From positions 101,937 through 165,936 of the forward strand of contig SNVD02002386.1 in assembly GCA_013180625.2 (NCBI GenBank): a stretch of 64,000 nt of DNA. The letters run 5' to 3'. The position numbers and the translations under genes were made by a program. This stretch comes from Boswellia sacra (taxonomy: Eukaryota > Streptophyta > Magnoliopsida > Sapindales > Burseraceae). Of the stretch, positions 11,433 to 23,598 are shown in pieces (position 1 is the first letter of the stretch; each line of letters starts with the position of its first letter). The notes below the pieces were generated by a model. The model was not told where the DNA came from. It saw only the letters and a program-made list of their open reading frames with translations, and searched no databases.

Positions 11433-13913
11433 ATGGCAGTTGATCACTCTCTTGAAGTAGCTAATGATTCCTGTGAAGATGACGGACAGCTGAGAACTGG
11501 TAACACCTTTCCAGGAGTAAAATACTAGAGTAACTTTGGTATATTTTCCTTGAAATCCAATCTTGAATTTTGGCACCTGTGGGAAACTCACCAGGAACCT
11601 TATGGAGTTGTGTTGCTCATATAATTACTGCCGTAATTGGCTCTGGAGTCTTATCTTTGGCATGGAGCACTGCACAGCTGGGATGGATAGGCGGCCCAGT
11701 TGCGTTGCTTTGTTTTGCAGTTGTCACCTATGTTTCAGCTTTCCTCCTTGCTGATTGCTATAGGTCTCCAGACCCTATTACTGGAACACGAAATCGTACT
11801 TACATGGATGCTGTTAGAGTGAATCTTGGTTAAGTAGAACACTTGTCCTTGCATTTTGTTCTTGCAAAATTTATATGATCTTCATTTAAGTACATTTTTC
11901 TTGCGGATAGGTTCTTCGCATGACTCCTGATTTAATCAAGTGATAGTTCAGGTAGAATTCAAACATGGTTTTGTGGTTTGCTTCAAAATCTGAGTTTTTA
12001 TGGGACTTCTGTTGCTTATGTTATTACTACTTCAACAAGTATGAGGTAAATCCTCTTGTTTTATGTCTTTGTTTTAAACAATGGCTTATGATTTGCTAAA
12101 CATAGGAAGTGTATAATAGTGTTTTGTGAATAACAAAAATTTAGAACTTCACCTCTTTCTTCCTTGTTCATTATTGTTGATTTAAATCAATGAATGTCCT
12201 TAAATTGTCTATATATTTTTCAATGTTGATTAACACAGAGCAATTCGAAAATCAAATTGTTACCACAAAGAAGGTCATGGGGCTCCATGTGCATATGGGG
12301 ATACTTTCTATATGCTGCTCTTTGGAGCTGTTCAGATTGCTATGTCGCAAATACCTGATTTTCATAACATGGTATGGCTCTCAGTCATTGCAGCAATCAT
12401 GTCCTTTGCCTACTCTTTCATAGGATTTGGACTTGGCTTTGCAACAGTAATAGGTAAGGCTTTGAATTGAGCTGTATACTTTGTCAATATTAAAACCTCC
12501 TACTTTGCAAAAAAGTTGGCCATCTGAATATCTGATTATTTATGGCACCATAAAATAAAAATGATATTTCTATTTCAGTGCTTCCTTTAGTTTTCAAGTT
12601 TCTATATGTCATCCTTTTCTTGTTTTATCATTCTCACGAGAGCTAGTTGCTTTGCCTTAAATGAGTGTGTTTTTACTCGCAGAAAATGGGACGATTAAGG
12701 GAAGCTTAACTGGAGTCCCAGCTGCTAATACGGCTGAGAAACTATGGCTAGCGTTCCAAGCTCTTGGAGACATTGCTTTTGCCTATCCATACTCCATCAT
12801 TCTTTTGGAGATACAGGTTTCCCTTCTGGTCTTTTGTAACAGTAGCAAAATTGTTATTGAATCTACACAATTCCAACTTAACTTCAAGCACCAAACAGAT
12901 CAAATCTTTTGAAGGAAATGAAATTTGATAAATTTTTAGAAACTAAAGTAAATAATTTTTTTTTTTGAATGAAGGATACTTTGAGGTCACCTCCACCAGA
13001 AAATAAGACCATGAAGAAGGCTTCAATGATTGCAATTTTTGTTACAACTTTCTTCTACCTCTGCTGTGGTTGCTTCGGATATGCAGCCTTTGGCAGCCAT
13101 ACACCTGGAAATCTCTTGACAGGATTTGGATTCTACGAGCCCTACTGGCTAATTGACTTCGCTAATGCTTGCATTGTTCTTCATTTGGTGGGAGGGTATC
13201 AGGTATTACCACCTGAACATCAGAATACTTAAAATGCTTGAATAATATATGAGATCGTTATGATATCATTCCACCAAATTATATATCACAAAGAATCTTT
13301 GGAATTTTTTTTTTTTTGACCGAACTCTGAATCATAGTCTGTGTTTCCTACGACATAAAATCGGTAATTCGATGCATCAGAATTTTTGAAAAAGCTCTAG
13401 ATAGTGAAATGAAAATTTCTGCTTCATTTTCTGATTAGCATAAATTAAGGAGAGCTAGCTAGCTCATGCTAATAAATTCTATTCACATTTTACATTTGTT
13501 TTATCTATCAGATTTACAGCCAGCCAGTGTTTGCATTTGTGGAAAGATGGTTTACCAACAAATTCCCCAACAATGCATTTGTGAAAAAGTTTTACAGCAT
13601 AAAGCTTCCATTGTTGCCACCCTTGAAAATAAATCTGTTTAGGCTAAGCTTCCGAACTGCGTACGTAGCGTCCACAACTGCAATTGCAATGCTCTTCCCT
13701 TACTTCAACCAGGTGTTGGGAGTGCTGGGGGCCTTGAACTTTTGGCCTTTGGCTATATATTTTCCCGTGGAAATTTACTTTGTGCAGAAGAAAATTGGAC
13801 CTTGGACAGGAAAATGGATTGTTCTGAGGACATTTAGCCTCATTTGCTTGCTCGTGACAATAATTGGCTTAATCGGGTCTCTTGAAGGACTTGTAAGTGC
13901 CAAATTAGGCTGA
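11433..13913 (+). CDS. AAP7: Amino acid permease, AAP7-like (unit 2, B-type N-terminus), 7 exons, 457 aa
   Basis: Proton-driven amino acid uptake carrier of the AAP family. Exons: 11433-11499, 11595-11828, 11952-12045, 12239-12453, 12683-12816, 12975-13202, 13512-13913. All introns are GT-AG and the total is 458 codons with TGA. The start MAVDHSLEVAN is the first ATG and is kept in unit 3. Exon 2 has RTGTLWSCVAHIITAVIG and DCYRSPDP, exon 4 SNCYHKEGH, exon 6 SPPPENKTMKKAS and TPGNLLTGFGFYEPYW, exon 7 YVASTTAIAMLFPYFNQ and the C-terminus SAKLG. The B N-terminal third differs clearly from the A type (ITAVIGSG against ITGVIGAG; RNRTYMDAV against IRIRSYMQAV), while exons 4-7 are close to those of unit 1. 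The 5' flank begins about 2.5 kb after A exon 3 of the same unit. Exons 4-7 may serve both 5' sets. Confidence 0.9.
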
Positions 13914-14265
13914 GAAACAACACTTTTACTGTACTATAAATATCTCTAAATTGTAGATAAAAGCAGTCATGACTCATGTTCTATTATTATTGTTTCTTAG
14001 TAATCCAGTGCATGGTTGCACCAGTAGGTTGTGTTGTATCATAATCATGTAATTAGAGCCAAGCAATGTATCAAGTTTGGATTGGAAAACAGAATGCGAA
14101 TAATTGGATGGTTTCTAAATGGGTTTCCCATAAGATTGGAAGTGTGAGAATTAAAAATTGAGTATGGCATATCTTCAACTTGCTATTTGAATTTAAGTGG
14201 ATCCGTAGTGGCCTTATATTAGAAGATTCTTTCATGTTTCAAGTGTCTGGATATCTGTTCGTTTC
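13914..14265. other. 3' flank of unit 2, left of the copia insertion
   Basis: 3' UTR and flank. Collinear with 30124-30475 after unit 3, with small differences. It ends in GTTTC at 14261-14265, the left target-site copy of the copia element. The flank resumes at 20596. Confidence 0.75.
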
Positions 14266-14702
14266 TTTTATAAGTTAAGTGAATAAGGGTATGGATTAAT
14301 ATAAGTGGTATAATGAAATTTACTTATATGTTATATAAGTAACAAAAGGAGGTGAAGGAAATGTGAATTACTCCTAGAATGCAAAGCAAAATAATGGTAG
14401 AAATAAAGAAAGAAGAAAGAAGGAGAAATGAAAGGATTTTCTTGTTCTATTATTCTTCGTCTCTTCATTACAATGTTGGATGCTATTTATAGAGAAGTAT
14501 GAATGGTCATGGCTACCTATTTGCACAAATCACATGATTGTGCCTAATAATAAATTAATTAAAGTATGAAAATATATTTCTCACATGGATACACACATAT
14601 AAGTGGTAACTCCACTAACATGCAAGTGGTAACTCCACTAATATCCAAGTGGTAACTCCACTAATATCCAAGTGGTAGTAAATCCACTTACATTTTATAA
14701 CA
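14266..14702 (-). repeat. 3' LTR of the copia element (minus orientation)
   Basis: On the minus strand it starts TGTTATAAAATG beside the polypurine tract. It carries three exact copies of the hairpin-like AGTGGTAACTCCACT (first at 14602) and a variant with a longer loop near 14671. One 24-base repeat unit more than the other LTR explains most of the length difference (437 against 415). Confidence 0.9.
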
Positions 14703-15161
14703 CTCCCCCTTGGATTCTACCACTTAAAACAATTGTATTTGACTTTACTAAGGAAAAACCCAGTGGGATAAAAACCAAAATAAAGAAACACAATTATACA
14801 ACAAATTATGAAGTGGTATTAGACTTGTTTTACTACCTCATTAAAAACCTTGTCGGGAAAACCTAGTGGGACAAAACCCGATCGAAGGAAAAAAGAGTAC
14901 AGTACACATGTGTCCACAATGCTTCCCCTGATCATGGTAGAAGATCTCTTATCAAATTGATTGCTTGTTGGGCCGCCTCATACCGATTTTGTATACTAGC
15001 TTCTCAAATGTTGATGTTGGTAAAGTTTTAGTGAACAAATCTGCAAGATTGTCATTTGAACGTATCTGCTTCACATCGATCTTTTGACTTTCTTGAAGTT
15101 CATGCGTGTAGAAGAACTTCGGTGAAATGTGCTTTGTTCTGTCTCTTTTAATATATCCTCC

Positions 15162-17039
15162 TCAGACTTGAGCAATACATGCTGCATTATCTTCATATAT
15201 GATTGTTGGAAGATTTATAGTAGGAGATAATTTGCACGAATTCTGAATGTGTTGAATAACAGAACGTAACCATATACACTCTCGGCTGGCCTCATGCAAT
15301 GCAAGTATTTCAGAGTGGTTAGAAGAAGTAGCAACCAAATTCTGTTTAGTAGATCGCCATGAAATTGCGGTCCCATTATAAGTGAAAACATATCCAGTTT
15401 GTGATCGAGCTTTATGGGGATCAGATAAATAACCGGCATCAGTATATCCGACCAATCCAGGATTTTCAGAAGGCTCATATGAGAAAAATAATCCCAGATC
15501 AATAGTTCCTTGAAGATAACGAAAAATATGTTTGATCCCGTTCCAATGCCGTTTAGTGGGTGCGGAACTAAACCTTGCTAACAAATTAACTGCAAATGCA
15601 ATATCAAGTCTAGTACATTGCATTAAATACATTAATGCACCTATAGCGTTCAAATATGGCACTTCAGGATCAAGTAACTGTTCGTCATCCTCTTTAGGAC
15701 GGAATAGATCCTTTTTAGGATCAAGAGATCTAACAACCATTGGGGTACTCAATGGATGAGCCTTATCCATATTAAACCGTTTCAAAAGCTTTTCTGTATA
15801 TGCTGATTGGTAAATAAATATATCGTCAGAGTTTTGCTCGATCTGCAGGCCGAGACAATATTTCGTTTTTCCTAAATCTTTCATTTCAAATTCTCTCATC
15901 AAATATTCAGCCGCATTTTGGATTTCTTCAGGGGTTCCAATTAAATTCATGTCATCAACATATACTGCTATAATAGTAAAACCAGATTCTGATCTTTTTA
16001 TAAACACACAAGGGCATATGGGATCATTAATGTACCCTTCTTTAATCAAGTATTCACTAAGACGATTGTACCACATTCTCCCAGATTGTTTCAATTCATA
16101 TAAGGACCTCTGCAACTTAAGTGAATACATACTCCTTGGTTGTGTTTTAATTGCTTCAAGCAATTTAAATCCTTCAGGGAATTTCATATATATATCAGAA
16201 TCTAATTTACCATACAAATAAGCAGTTACCACATCCATAAGGCGCATGTGAAATTTTTCCGAGACTGCCAAACTGATCAAATATCTAAAAGTGATAATAT
16301 CCATTACTGGAGCATAATTTTCATCAAAATCAATACCCGGTCTCTGAGAAAAACCTTGAGCTACTAGCCGGGCTTTATACCTGGCAATCTCATTATTCTC
16401 ATTTCGTTTTCTAGTAAATACCCATTTATATCCAACGGGTTTGATATCTTTAGGCGTTTGGACTACAGGTCCAAAGACTTCACGTTTGGTCAAAGAAGAT
16501 AATTCTGTTTGAATTGCTTCTTTCCATTTAGGCCAGTCATGCCTTTGTCTACATTCATCCACTGTGTGTGGTTCAAAGTCATCATTTATAATATTAGTGG
16601 CTACTGCAAATGAAAATACATCGTCAATGACAATTTCATCACGTTTCCACATTTCTCTAGTATAAGCATAATTAATAGAAATTTCCTCATTTTTAAATTC
16701 AGCTGTCACTTCAGGAACATGTATTTCATCAACAACTTGTGCCTTTTCAGTGGCAGGTGTCTCCTTAGGAACATTTGTCATTTCAGGAGACAAATCAGAG
16801 AATGTAGATCCTTTAGCTCGATCATCATTTATATCAGGACCATTATTAATCAATTTTCTTTTTCGAGGGATAGCATCTTTTGATCCAAGGGGTCTGCCAC
16901 ACTTCTGGCGTGCAACAGTTTGATTATTCATTGTTGCTTCAGGGGTTTGCTCAACAGGAATCTCAATTCGAGCCGGTGTATTTGCAGCATGTAAATGTGA
17001 CTTTGTTATCTTGGCTGCATCAGTAAATGCATCTGGCAT
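15162..17039 (-). pseudogene. Copia reverse transcriptase and RNase H (pol C-terminal part)
   Basis: 625 codons. The N-terminal 150 residues are a linker. Then comes the copia RT (PKDIKPVGYKWVF, ARLVAQGFSQRPGIDF, catalytic AVYVDDM) and RNase H (YTDAGYLSDP, SQTGYVF, SEILALHEA, EDNAAC). One TAG codon just upstream (near 17052) separates it from the integrase. A TGA near 15160 cuts off the C-terminal tail, which continues in frame to about 15000 with KHISPKFFYTHEL and LADLFTKTLP. Both look like single-base nonsense changes in an otherwise well kept pol. Confidence 0.9.
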
Positions 17040-17054
17040 TTGATTAGCGATAGT

Positions 17055-18398
17055 CTAAAGATATATCATCCTTTGCACTTCATTTTCACATTGAGATGTG
17101 CGAGGATCAAGATGAGATAATGTTTTCACATTCCAAGAAAGTTCTGGATTTCTTTCAGGAGGCACATGCCCAACTTCGAGAGGCATTTTCTTTTTTCCTA
17201 AAGGCGGAAAAACTGTCTCATAAAAATGACAATCTATAAATCGTGCAGTAAAAATATCACCCGTCATGAGTTCCAAATATCTGATAATAGATGGAGAATT
17301 GTAACCTACATATATCCCCAACTGGCGTTGAGGCCCCATTTTTGTCCGCTTCGGGGGAGCAATGGGGACTTGTACGGCACAACCGAAAATTCTTAGATGG
17401 GATACATTAGGTTGTTGGCCAAGTACAAGTTGTATTGGTGAATATTCATGATAAGCAGTGGGCCTTAATCTGATCAATGATATAACATGTAAAATAGCAT
17501 GGCCCCAGACAGAGGTTGACAACTGTGTTTTCAATAATAAAGTTTGTGCAATTATCTGCAGTCGCTTTATAAGTGATTCTGCCAAACCATTTTGGGTATG
17601 AACATATGGGACAGGATGCTCAATATCAATTCCAACAGACATACAATAATCATCAAAAACTTTTGATGTAAACTCACCAGCATTATCCAAACGTATGGAC
17701 CTAATATGATAATCTGGAAAATGTGTCCGTAATTTTATAATTTGAGCAAGTAGCTTTGCAAATGCAATATTTCTAGTTGATAACAAACATACATGAGACC
17801 ACCGTGCAGAAGCATCAATTAGAACCATAAAATAGCGAAAAGGTCCACTCGGTGGATGAATAGGTCCACATATATCCCCCTGGATTCTTTGTAAAAATGA
17901 TGGGGATTCTTGACCAATCTTAGAGAGAGATGGTCTAACAATCAATTTTCCTTGCGAACAAGCGGTACAAGTAGTTTCATTGGACAGAAGAATTTTCTGA
18001 CTCTTTAGTGGGTGTCCATTTGTATTCTCAACAATTTTACGCATCATTGATGATCCTGGGTGACCAAGACAGTCATGCCATAACATAAAAGTCTTAGGAT
18101 CATTAAACTTCTGTTTCATAATTGCGTATGTTTGAATGGACCTTATATATGTGTAATATAACCCAGAAGAGAAAGCTTCAAGCTTCTCTAATATTAATTT
18201 CTGTCCTGAGACATTTGAGGTAATACAAAGGAATTCAATATTATTTTCACAACATGTCTCAATATGATATCCATTATGTCTTATATCTTTGAAACTGAGC
18301 AAATTTCTTCTGGATTTGCTTGAATATAAGGCATTATTAATATTCAACTTAGTACCATTTGTCAGCATTATTGTGGCTCTTCCAGAGCCCTTAATCAT
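17055..18398 (-). pseudogene. Copia integrase
   Basis: 447 codons. The GAG-pre-integrase zinc finger reads WHDCLGHPG then CTACSQGK (HHCC). The rve core has GDICGP, RLDNAGEF and NGLAESLIKRLQ, supplying the D, D and E residues. A copia-type C-terminal part follows (RIFGCAVQVP, LGIYVGY). It is in frame with the RT across one TAG, so it was part of the same polyprotein. The protease catalytic motif DSATTH lies upstream at about 18500, separated by a further stop. Confidence 0.9.
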
Positions 18399-19724
18399 GT
18401 TTACGGACCCTGATATAGTGTTAACCTTTACTTATAGAGAGGTTAAATTTAGGACATATTTTTTATCTTTAAGAATTGTATGTGTGGTTGCACTATCAAC
18501 TAGGCACAAATTTCCATCATTTTTAGGCAAAGATAAAGTCTTGATGTCCATTCCCTTTCATTACAAAAGTTTACATTAGATATGATTTTATGCTAAACAA
18601 AAGCATATCAAAACTATTTATAAAGAAAGTACATAAAAGATAGATCAAAACAAAAAAAAAATTAAAATAGGATATCATTACAAAATATAACAAAAGCGAG
18701 AAAGTAATAGTTATTCAGTTGGCTGTGGCATTTTCAGTAATCATTATCTGGCCAATAGCTTCATCTGAACTAGGAAAGAAATCCGAGATATCAAAATCAG
18801 TGTCACCCACTGGGTCATCTATATAATTTGTCTCAACATTCTTTCCCTTATTCTTTATGGAATAACCTGATACAGATTCACTAAATGCTTTGGTGTACAG
18901 CAAGTACGTGACCAATGGCCCTTTGCGCCACATCTATAGCAAGTACTTTCATTGCTTCTTTGTGGTTTGAGTTGATGACCTTTTTCTTTGTCATATGTCG
19001 AGTCATTTCTGTTTCACTTCTGGTGGTTTGGTTTAAATTTCTTGAAATTGCCACCTCTAGGTTGGAACAATTTTCTGCCAAAACCACGACCACTCTTGCC
19101 ACCTCGTTTATTAAATGACATAGCATTCACTTCAGGGAACGCTGTAGATTCAGTGGGACGTAATTGATTATTTTTCAATAGGATTTCATTGTTTTGCTCA
19201 GCAACCAAAAGACATGATATCAACTCAGTGTATTTCTTAAATTTGCGCTCTCGATATTGTTGCATCAGGATCATGTTGGAGGGATGAAATGTAGATAGTG
19301 TTTTCTCTAACATCTCCTCTTCAGTAACAGTTTGCCCACAGTACCTCAATTGAGATACAATTCTGAACATGGCTGAGTTATATTCGCTTATTGTTTTGAA
19401 ATCTTGAAGTCTCAAATTCTGCCATTGGAATAGGGTCCTTGGCAATATTATTGTTCTTTGCTGATCAAATCTTTCTTTCAAATTGTTCTAAAGAGCTAAT
19501 GGATCAGTTATAGTTGTATATTCGGATTTCAGGCCTTTACTTAAATGATGACGCAATAATATCATGGCCTTAGACTGATCCTGCAGGGATACAGTATTTT
19601 CATTTGTTATGGTGTGTCCGATGCCCATGGAATTCAAGTGAAGTACAACATCATCAGCCCAATCTGAATAATTGTCTCCATTATGCAACAATGGCTCAAA
19701 CATCAATTTTTCAAAATTTGCCAT
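18399..19724 (-). pseudogene. Copia gag, zinc knuckle and protease start, broken
   Basis: Gag opens at 19724 (MANFEKLMFEPL, then NYSDWADDVVLHL) and stops at about 19488. It continues from 19481 (UBN2-type gag, FQWQNLRLQDF, TISEYNSAM) to 19014. A frame change follows before the CCHC knuckle (CYRCGAKGHWSRTC, about 18900-18950) and the protease DSATTH at about 18500. So at least one nonsense change and one frameshift lie in this part. The leader to the 5' LTR is 19725-20180. Confidence 0.85.
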
Positions 19725-20180
19725 TATCTAATCAAAATGAACAAATTTAATCATTAGGAATTAGAACTTCAGGTTCTGAGTTGGATTAATATTGACAGTT
19801 TAAATAATAACGCAAGTAATGTAAATTAATTGCCAAAAGACTTAAAGTCACGACCAAATGAATTTAGGCTAGAAAACTTTAAGTCGCGGCTATAAACAAA
19901 TAAATTTGAAACATAAATGATGACACAAACAATACAACAAGAATATGAACATAATAAAGTAAGATGGATAATAAGATGATTTTAATATTATAAAACTAGC
20001 CTTATTTTCTGATGTGGAAGATCCAATATAATGGCAACCACAGAGCATACTCATAAGGTAGTTAACATTTATTTAATATTAACAAGAACAAATTAAGAAT
20101 AAAAATTGATCGAATAGTAATTGAAAGAATATGGTAAGATAAACAACATACCTTTGGAAAAATAATTCGTGCTGACAACG

Positions 20181-20595
20181 TTTTATAAGTTAAGTGAATA
20201 AGGATATGGATTAATATAAGTGGTATAATGAAATTTACTTATATGTTATATAAGTAACAAAAGGAGGTGAAGGAAATGTGAATTACTCCTAGAATGCAAA
20301 GCAAAATAATGGTAGAAATAAAGAAAGAAGAAAGAAGGAGAAATCAAAGGATTTCCTTGTTTTATTATTCTTCATCTCTTCATTACAATGTTGGATGCCT
20401 ATTTATAGAGAATTATGAATGGCCATGGCTACCTATTTGCACAAATCACATGATTGTGCCTAATAATAAATTAATTAAAGTATGAAAATATATTTATCAC
20501 ATGGACACACACACATAAGTGGTAACTCCACTAACATGCAAGTGGTAACTCCACTAATATGCAAGTGGTAGTAAATCCACTTACATTTTATAACA
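20181..20595 (-). repeat. 5' LTR of the copia element (minus orientation)
   Basis: 415 bases, the partner of 14266-14702. It contains two exact AGTGGTAACTCCACT copies and the longer-loop variant. The DNA just inside (plus strand GCTGACAACG at 20171-20180) does not give the usual initiator-Met primer site. Confidence 0.9.
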
Positions 20596-21130
20596 ATTTC
20601 TCCTCTATTTTAGGTATTATTGTTGATGGTAGCCACTAGGCTGGATTGGGCTTCTCCTTTTATGGACAAAGAATTTTATACCAGCTTGGTTTTTATTGTG
20701 TCTATTCAACTAGCCTATGTTATGGTTGTATTTCACATGTCTAGCACTGTTTATTTCTAATTGAACCAAAGGAGCCCATATCTTAGTATAACGTCTTATG
20801 AAACAATAAATGTGTTATATTTCTAATTGAACACCAATCATTTCCACAATACCCTTCATTAGTTCTTCCTTCCAAAATACGTGGTACATCCCATATGAAC
20901 ATATGAATTTAATATAATCTTTTTTTTTTGTTTCTTTTAATCTTCTGCAGAGATGTAAGGTTTCTTTTTTATTGATTTTTAATCTTTTAACTATTTCAAT
21001 AGATGGATTTGATTTTAAGCTTTGCAAGCCGAAAGACCTATAAATACATGGACCGCATAATTTTTTCTTACCAATACTTTACAATTTAGTCGATTTTTTT
21101 GTGGGCTAATTAACAGTTAGATTCTTCAAG
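20596..21130. other. Rest of unit 2 3' flank running into unit 3
   Basis: Collinear with 30476-31030 after unit 3. No gene. The last 100 bases match the end of A intron 1 (polypyrimidine stretch), but the A exon 1 and its promoter are absent, so unit 3 lost its A start here. Confidence 0.65.
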
Positions 21131-22732
21131 GGACCACATGGACTGCACTAGCACATACTATTATTACCGTCATTAATTTAGATATTATACTCTATTTCTT
21201 TTATATTATTCTCTAATAAGGGCATAATAGTATTTTTGTATTGCTCTAATATGACACCCTTTTAAGCACACTTTTACAATTATTGAATAATATAAAACCA
21301 TAGCCTCCCTTTGTCTGTTTGTATTGAGTATTCTTCATACGGTATCAGAGTAGTGAACCTTCATTTGGTTGTATAATATTAATGAACATCTCAATCGCAC
21401 TGTCACTTTTGTTTGGTCTTCATGTTTGACTTTCTCTCTATTTTGATTCTAGTTTGCATCTTTCTTTTGTTTGGTGGTTGTTTGTTATTTTTTATTTGTC
21501 ATGGCTGGTGAAAGAGATATTAGCTTCAATCTGTTGGTGTAAGATTGAATGGGAAACATTATCCGTATTGGAGTTTATGTAATGAAAAATTTTGTAAAAA
21601 GAAAACAGATGTGGGGTTATATTACCGGCACTTCGGATAAAACTAAAGACAGCAAAATCTGAAAAAAATATGTAGAACAATTAGATATTTGAAAAGCAAA
21701 AAACTCGAAAATTATTTCTTGGATCAACAAGTCTATCAAGCATTTGATAGGTATACAGTTGGCAACAGCCAAGGAGGTTTGGAAACATTTAGCAAGATTG
21801 TACATTAACTTTGCAAAACAATATCAATTAGAATTGATATTCGGGTCCTTGAACAAAAAGAGAAGAGTACGAGTATTCAAAACAAAATCATACAATTTAT
21901 TTTATATTATTATCTAGTAAGGGCATAATAGTATTTTTGTATTACTTTTATACAAGTCTCTTGTGAACAGCCTTTTATCATTATTGAATAATATGAAAAC
22001 CCAGCCTCCTTCGTCTTCATCTTTGACTCTTTTTGTACTGAATATTATTCACAAGTATAATAGGAGTGATAAGAGCAGGGATGCCGTCTCTAACATGGAG
22101 CAAAGCTCAACTAGGGTGGATTGCAGGTCCATGGTGCATGATATCCTTTGCCGGCCTCAACATTATTACTGCATCCCTTCTGGTTGATTGCTACAGATAG
22201 CACCCTGATCATGAATCTGGCCCCATTAGAATCAGGTGCTATATGCAGGCTGTTAAATTTTGTTTACGTAAGAACTGGTCATCTCCTTTTAGCTTACATG
22301 TCACAATCAAGCTCGACTACGGACATGATGCCAATATTAATTAAATAACTTGAAACAAACTTCAAGTTCCAGTATTCAACAATATCGTGGACTCCAATTC
22401 AAGCAAATAATTTTTCTTCAATAAATGAAGAAATTTGCCGTCTCAATTCAATCCTGCCCATTCCTACGACTCACAGTCACATGTTATATAAAAGTCAATA
22501 TATTCCCGCTAATGATGTGTCAAAGTTTCATATCTCATAATGCAACCAAAATATGTGAAATTATTTTTACCAATAGTTTTTAACTTTGAGAGAATACAAT
22601 ATAATGGACATTGTCATCAGGGGACATGAACCTAAAGATATGTGGAGTACTAGCTCAAGAAATTGAGCTTATCTTATATGGTACTGGAATTGCTTATATC
22701 ATCACAACTGCTAAAACTAAATGCTATATAAG
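21131..22732 (+). pseudogene. Dead A-type AAP exons 2-3 of unit 3
   Basis: Exon 2 begins at 21131 (GGACCACATGGACTGCACT), is interrupted after about 21167 by a short copia derivative, and resumes at about 22055 to 22267. Exon 3 is 22621-22732. Exon 2 contains an in-frame TAG created by extra bases in 'agatagcaccctgatc' near 22198. Exon 3 is 18 bases longer than normal (112 against 94) through insertions. The exon 2 donor flank changed from TTAG/GT to TTAC/GT. No exon 1. The same extra bases occur in unit 4, so the damage predates that duplication. Confidence 0.85.
21168..22053 (+). mobile_element. Short non-autonomous copia derivative in A exon 2 (unit 3)
   Basis: About 0.89 kb. LTR-like ends of about 170 bases (to about 21340 and from about 21890) share TAAGGGCATAATAGTATTTT and ATTGAATAATAT. 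GGTATCAGAG at 21341 is an initiator-Met primer site. Between them is a decayed UBN2-type gag piece (HYPYWSL, KKMWGY-like, SKIISWINKSIKHLI, ATAKEVWKHLARLY, split over frames). No protease, integrase or RT. Exact ends and the target duplication are not clear. Confidence 0.75.
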
Positions 22733-23593
22733 GTATGGACCTTCACTTCATCACATCCGCTCTTCTCTACTTCTACTTAATTATGACTAAATCTTTGGAT
22801 TGTACCGTTATAGTCCTCATTTTGCTTATCTTTTTTCATCTTGTCTTGCACGATCTCTGCCTTGAATAGATCTCAATATTCACTAGTGTTACATGAGTAG
22901 CTCTTAGCTTAAGGCCCCAACAAACTTTTAGTGATCTTTCATCAGAGAGAAGCTTTTGCTATTCCCATCCCCCGAATTGCTGACAGATTTTATTGAAACT
23001 AATACTACGTACATGCACATTGCATGCAGCAAGAGAATGTGTGAGAAATTGTTTGCTTTGGAAATGTTTTAGTTGTTAGTAATTACCTTGAGTGGATGGA
23101 AGCCTATCAGCAGAGACACGTCTCCTGCCAGACTTGGACCATAGAACTTTTTTAAATCAAGTTTAACACTCTTTTCGGATCAAATTGTCATGGCCTTGGA
23201 TATATATGACAATTTCCTTGAATTCGCTAAGTCAAATGCTAAGCCATTCATGAAACCATGGATGGACATTGCACGAGGGGAAGAATACAAAGAATGACCT
23301 CATCGCCACTGACTTGAGCTATTTGTGGGATAAAAATACAAATGTGAATTGCGACATATATATGTTCATGGAAAAATAGCTCTTAGTATTATTAGGATCT
23401 GAGTAGGACTAGTAACTGGTGCGGGGATATTGCCTACTTAATGATGATTTCTAAATATTAGCATTAAGTTTTCAATTAATACAAGTGGCTGTAATTCCAT
23501 GAAATATGTCAAAATTTTGATAGACAACAAAATCACTCATGTTGTTACAATAATGATTCTAAGAGCAGATACAATTAGTGAGAGGGAAATGAA
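22733..23593. other. DNA between the dead A exons and the solo LTR of unit 3
   Basis: Similar to 8960-11300 of unit 2 (shortened) and 41694-42500 of unit 4. No exon or other element seen. It ends with the left part of the B 5' flank, AGTGAGAGGGAAATGAATG, just before the LTR. Confidence 0.6.
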
Positions 23594-23598
23594 TGTTG

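Larger units (their letters stand above)
14266..20595 (-). mobile_element. Ty1-copia LTR retrotransposon, near complete, 6.33 kb
   Basis: LTRs are 14266-14702 and 20181-20595; the coding strand is minus. The target site is GTTTC on the left (14261-14265) and ATTTC on the right (20596-20600), one mismatch, and the empty site is seen after unit 3 ('cgtttctcc'). The minus-strand polypurine tract AAGGGGGAG lies at 14703-14711 next to the 3' LTR. Order gag, protease, integrase, RT, RNase H (integrase before RT) defines copia. The LTRs differ by some point changes and by one copy of a 24-base repeat. In-frame stops break gag, the integrase-RT junction and the RNase H end, so it is non-autonomous now. 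Confidence 0.93.
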
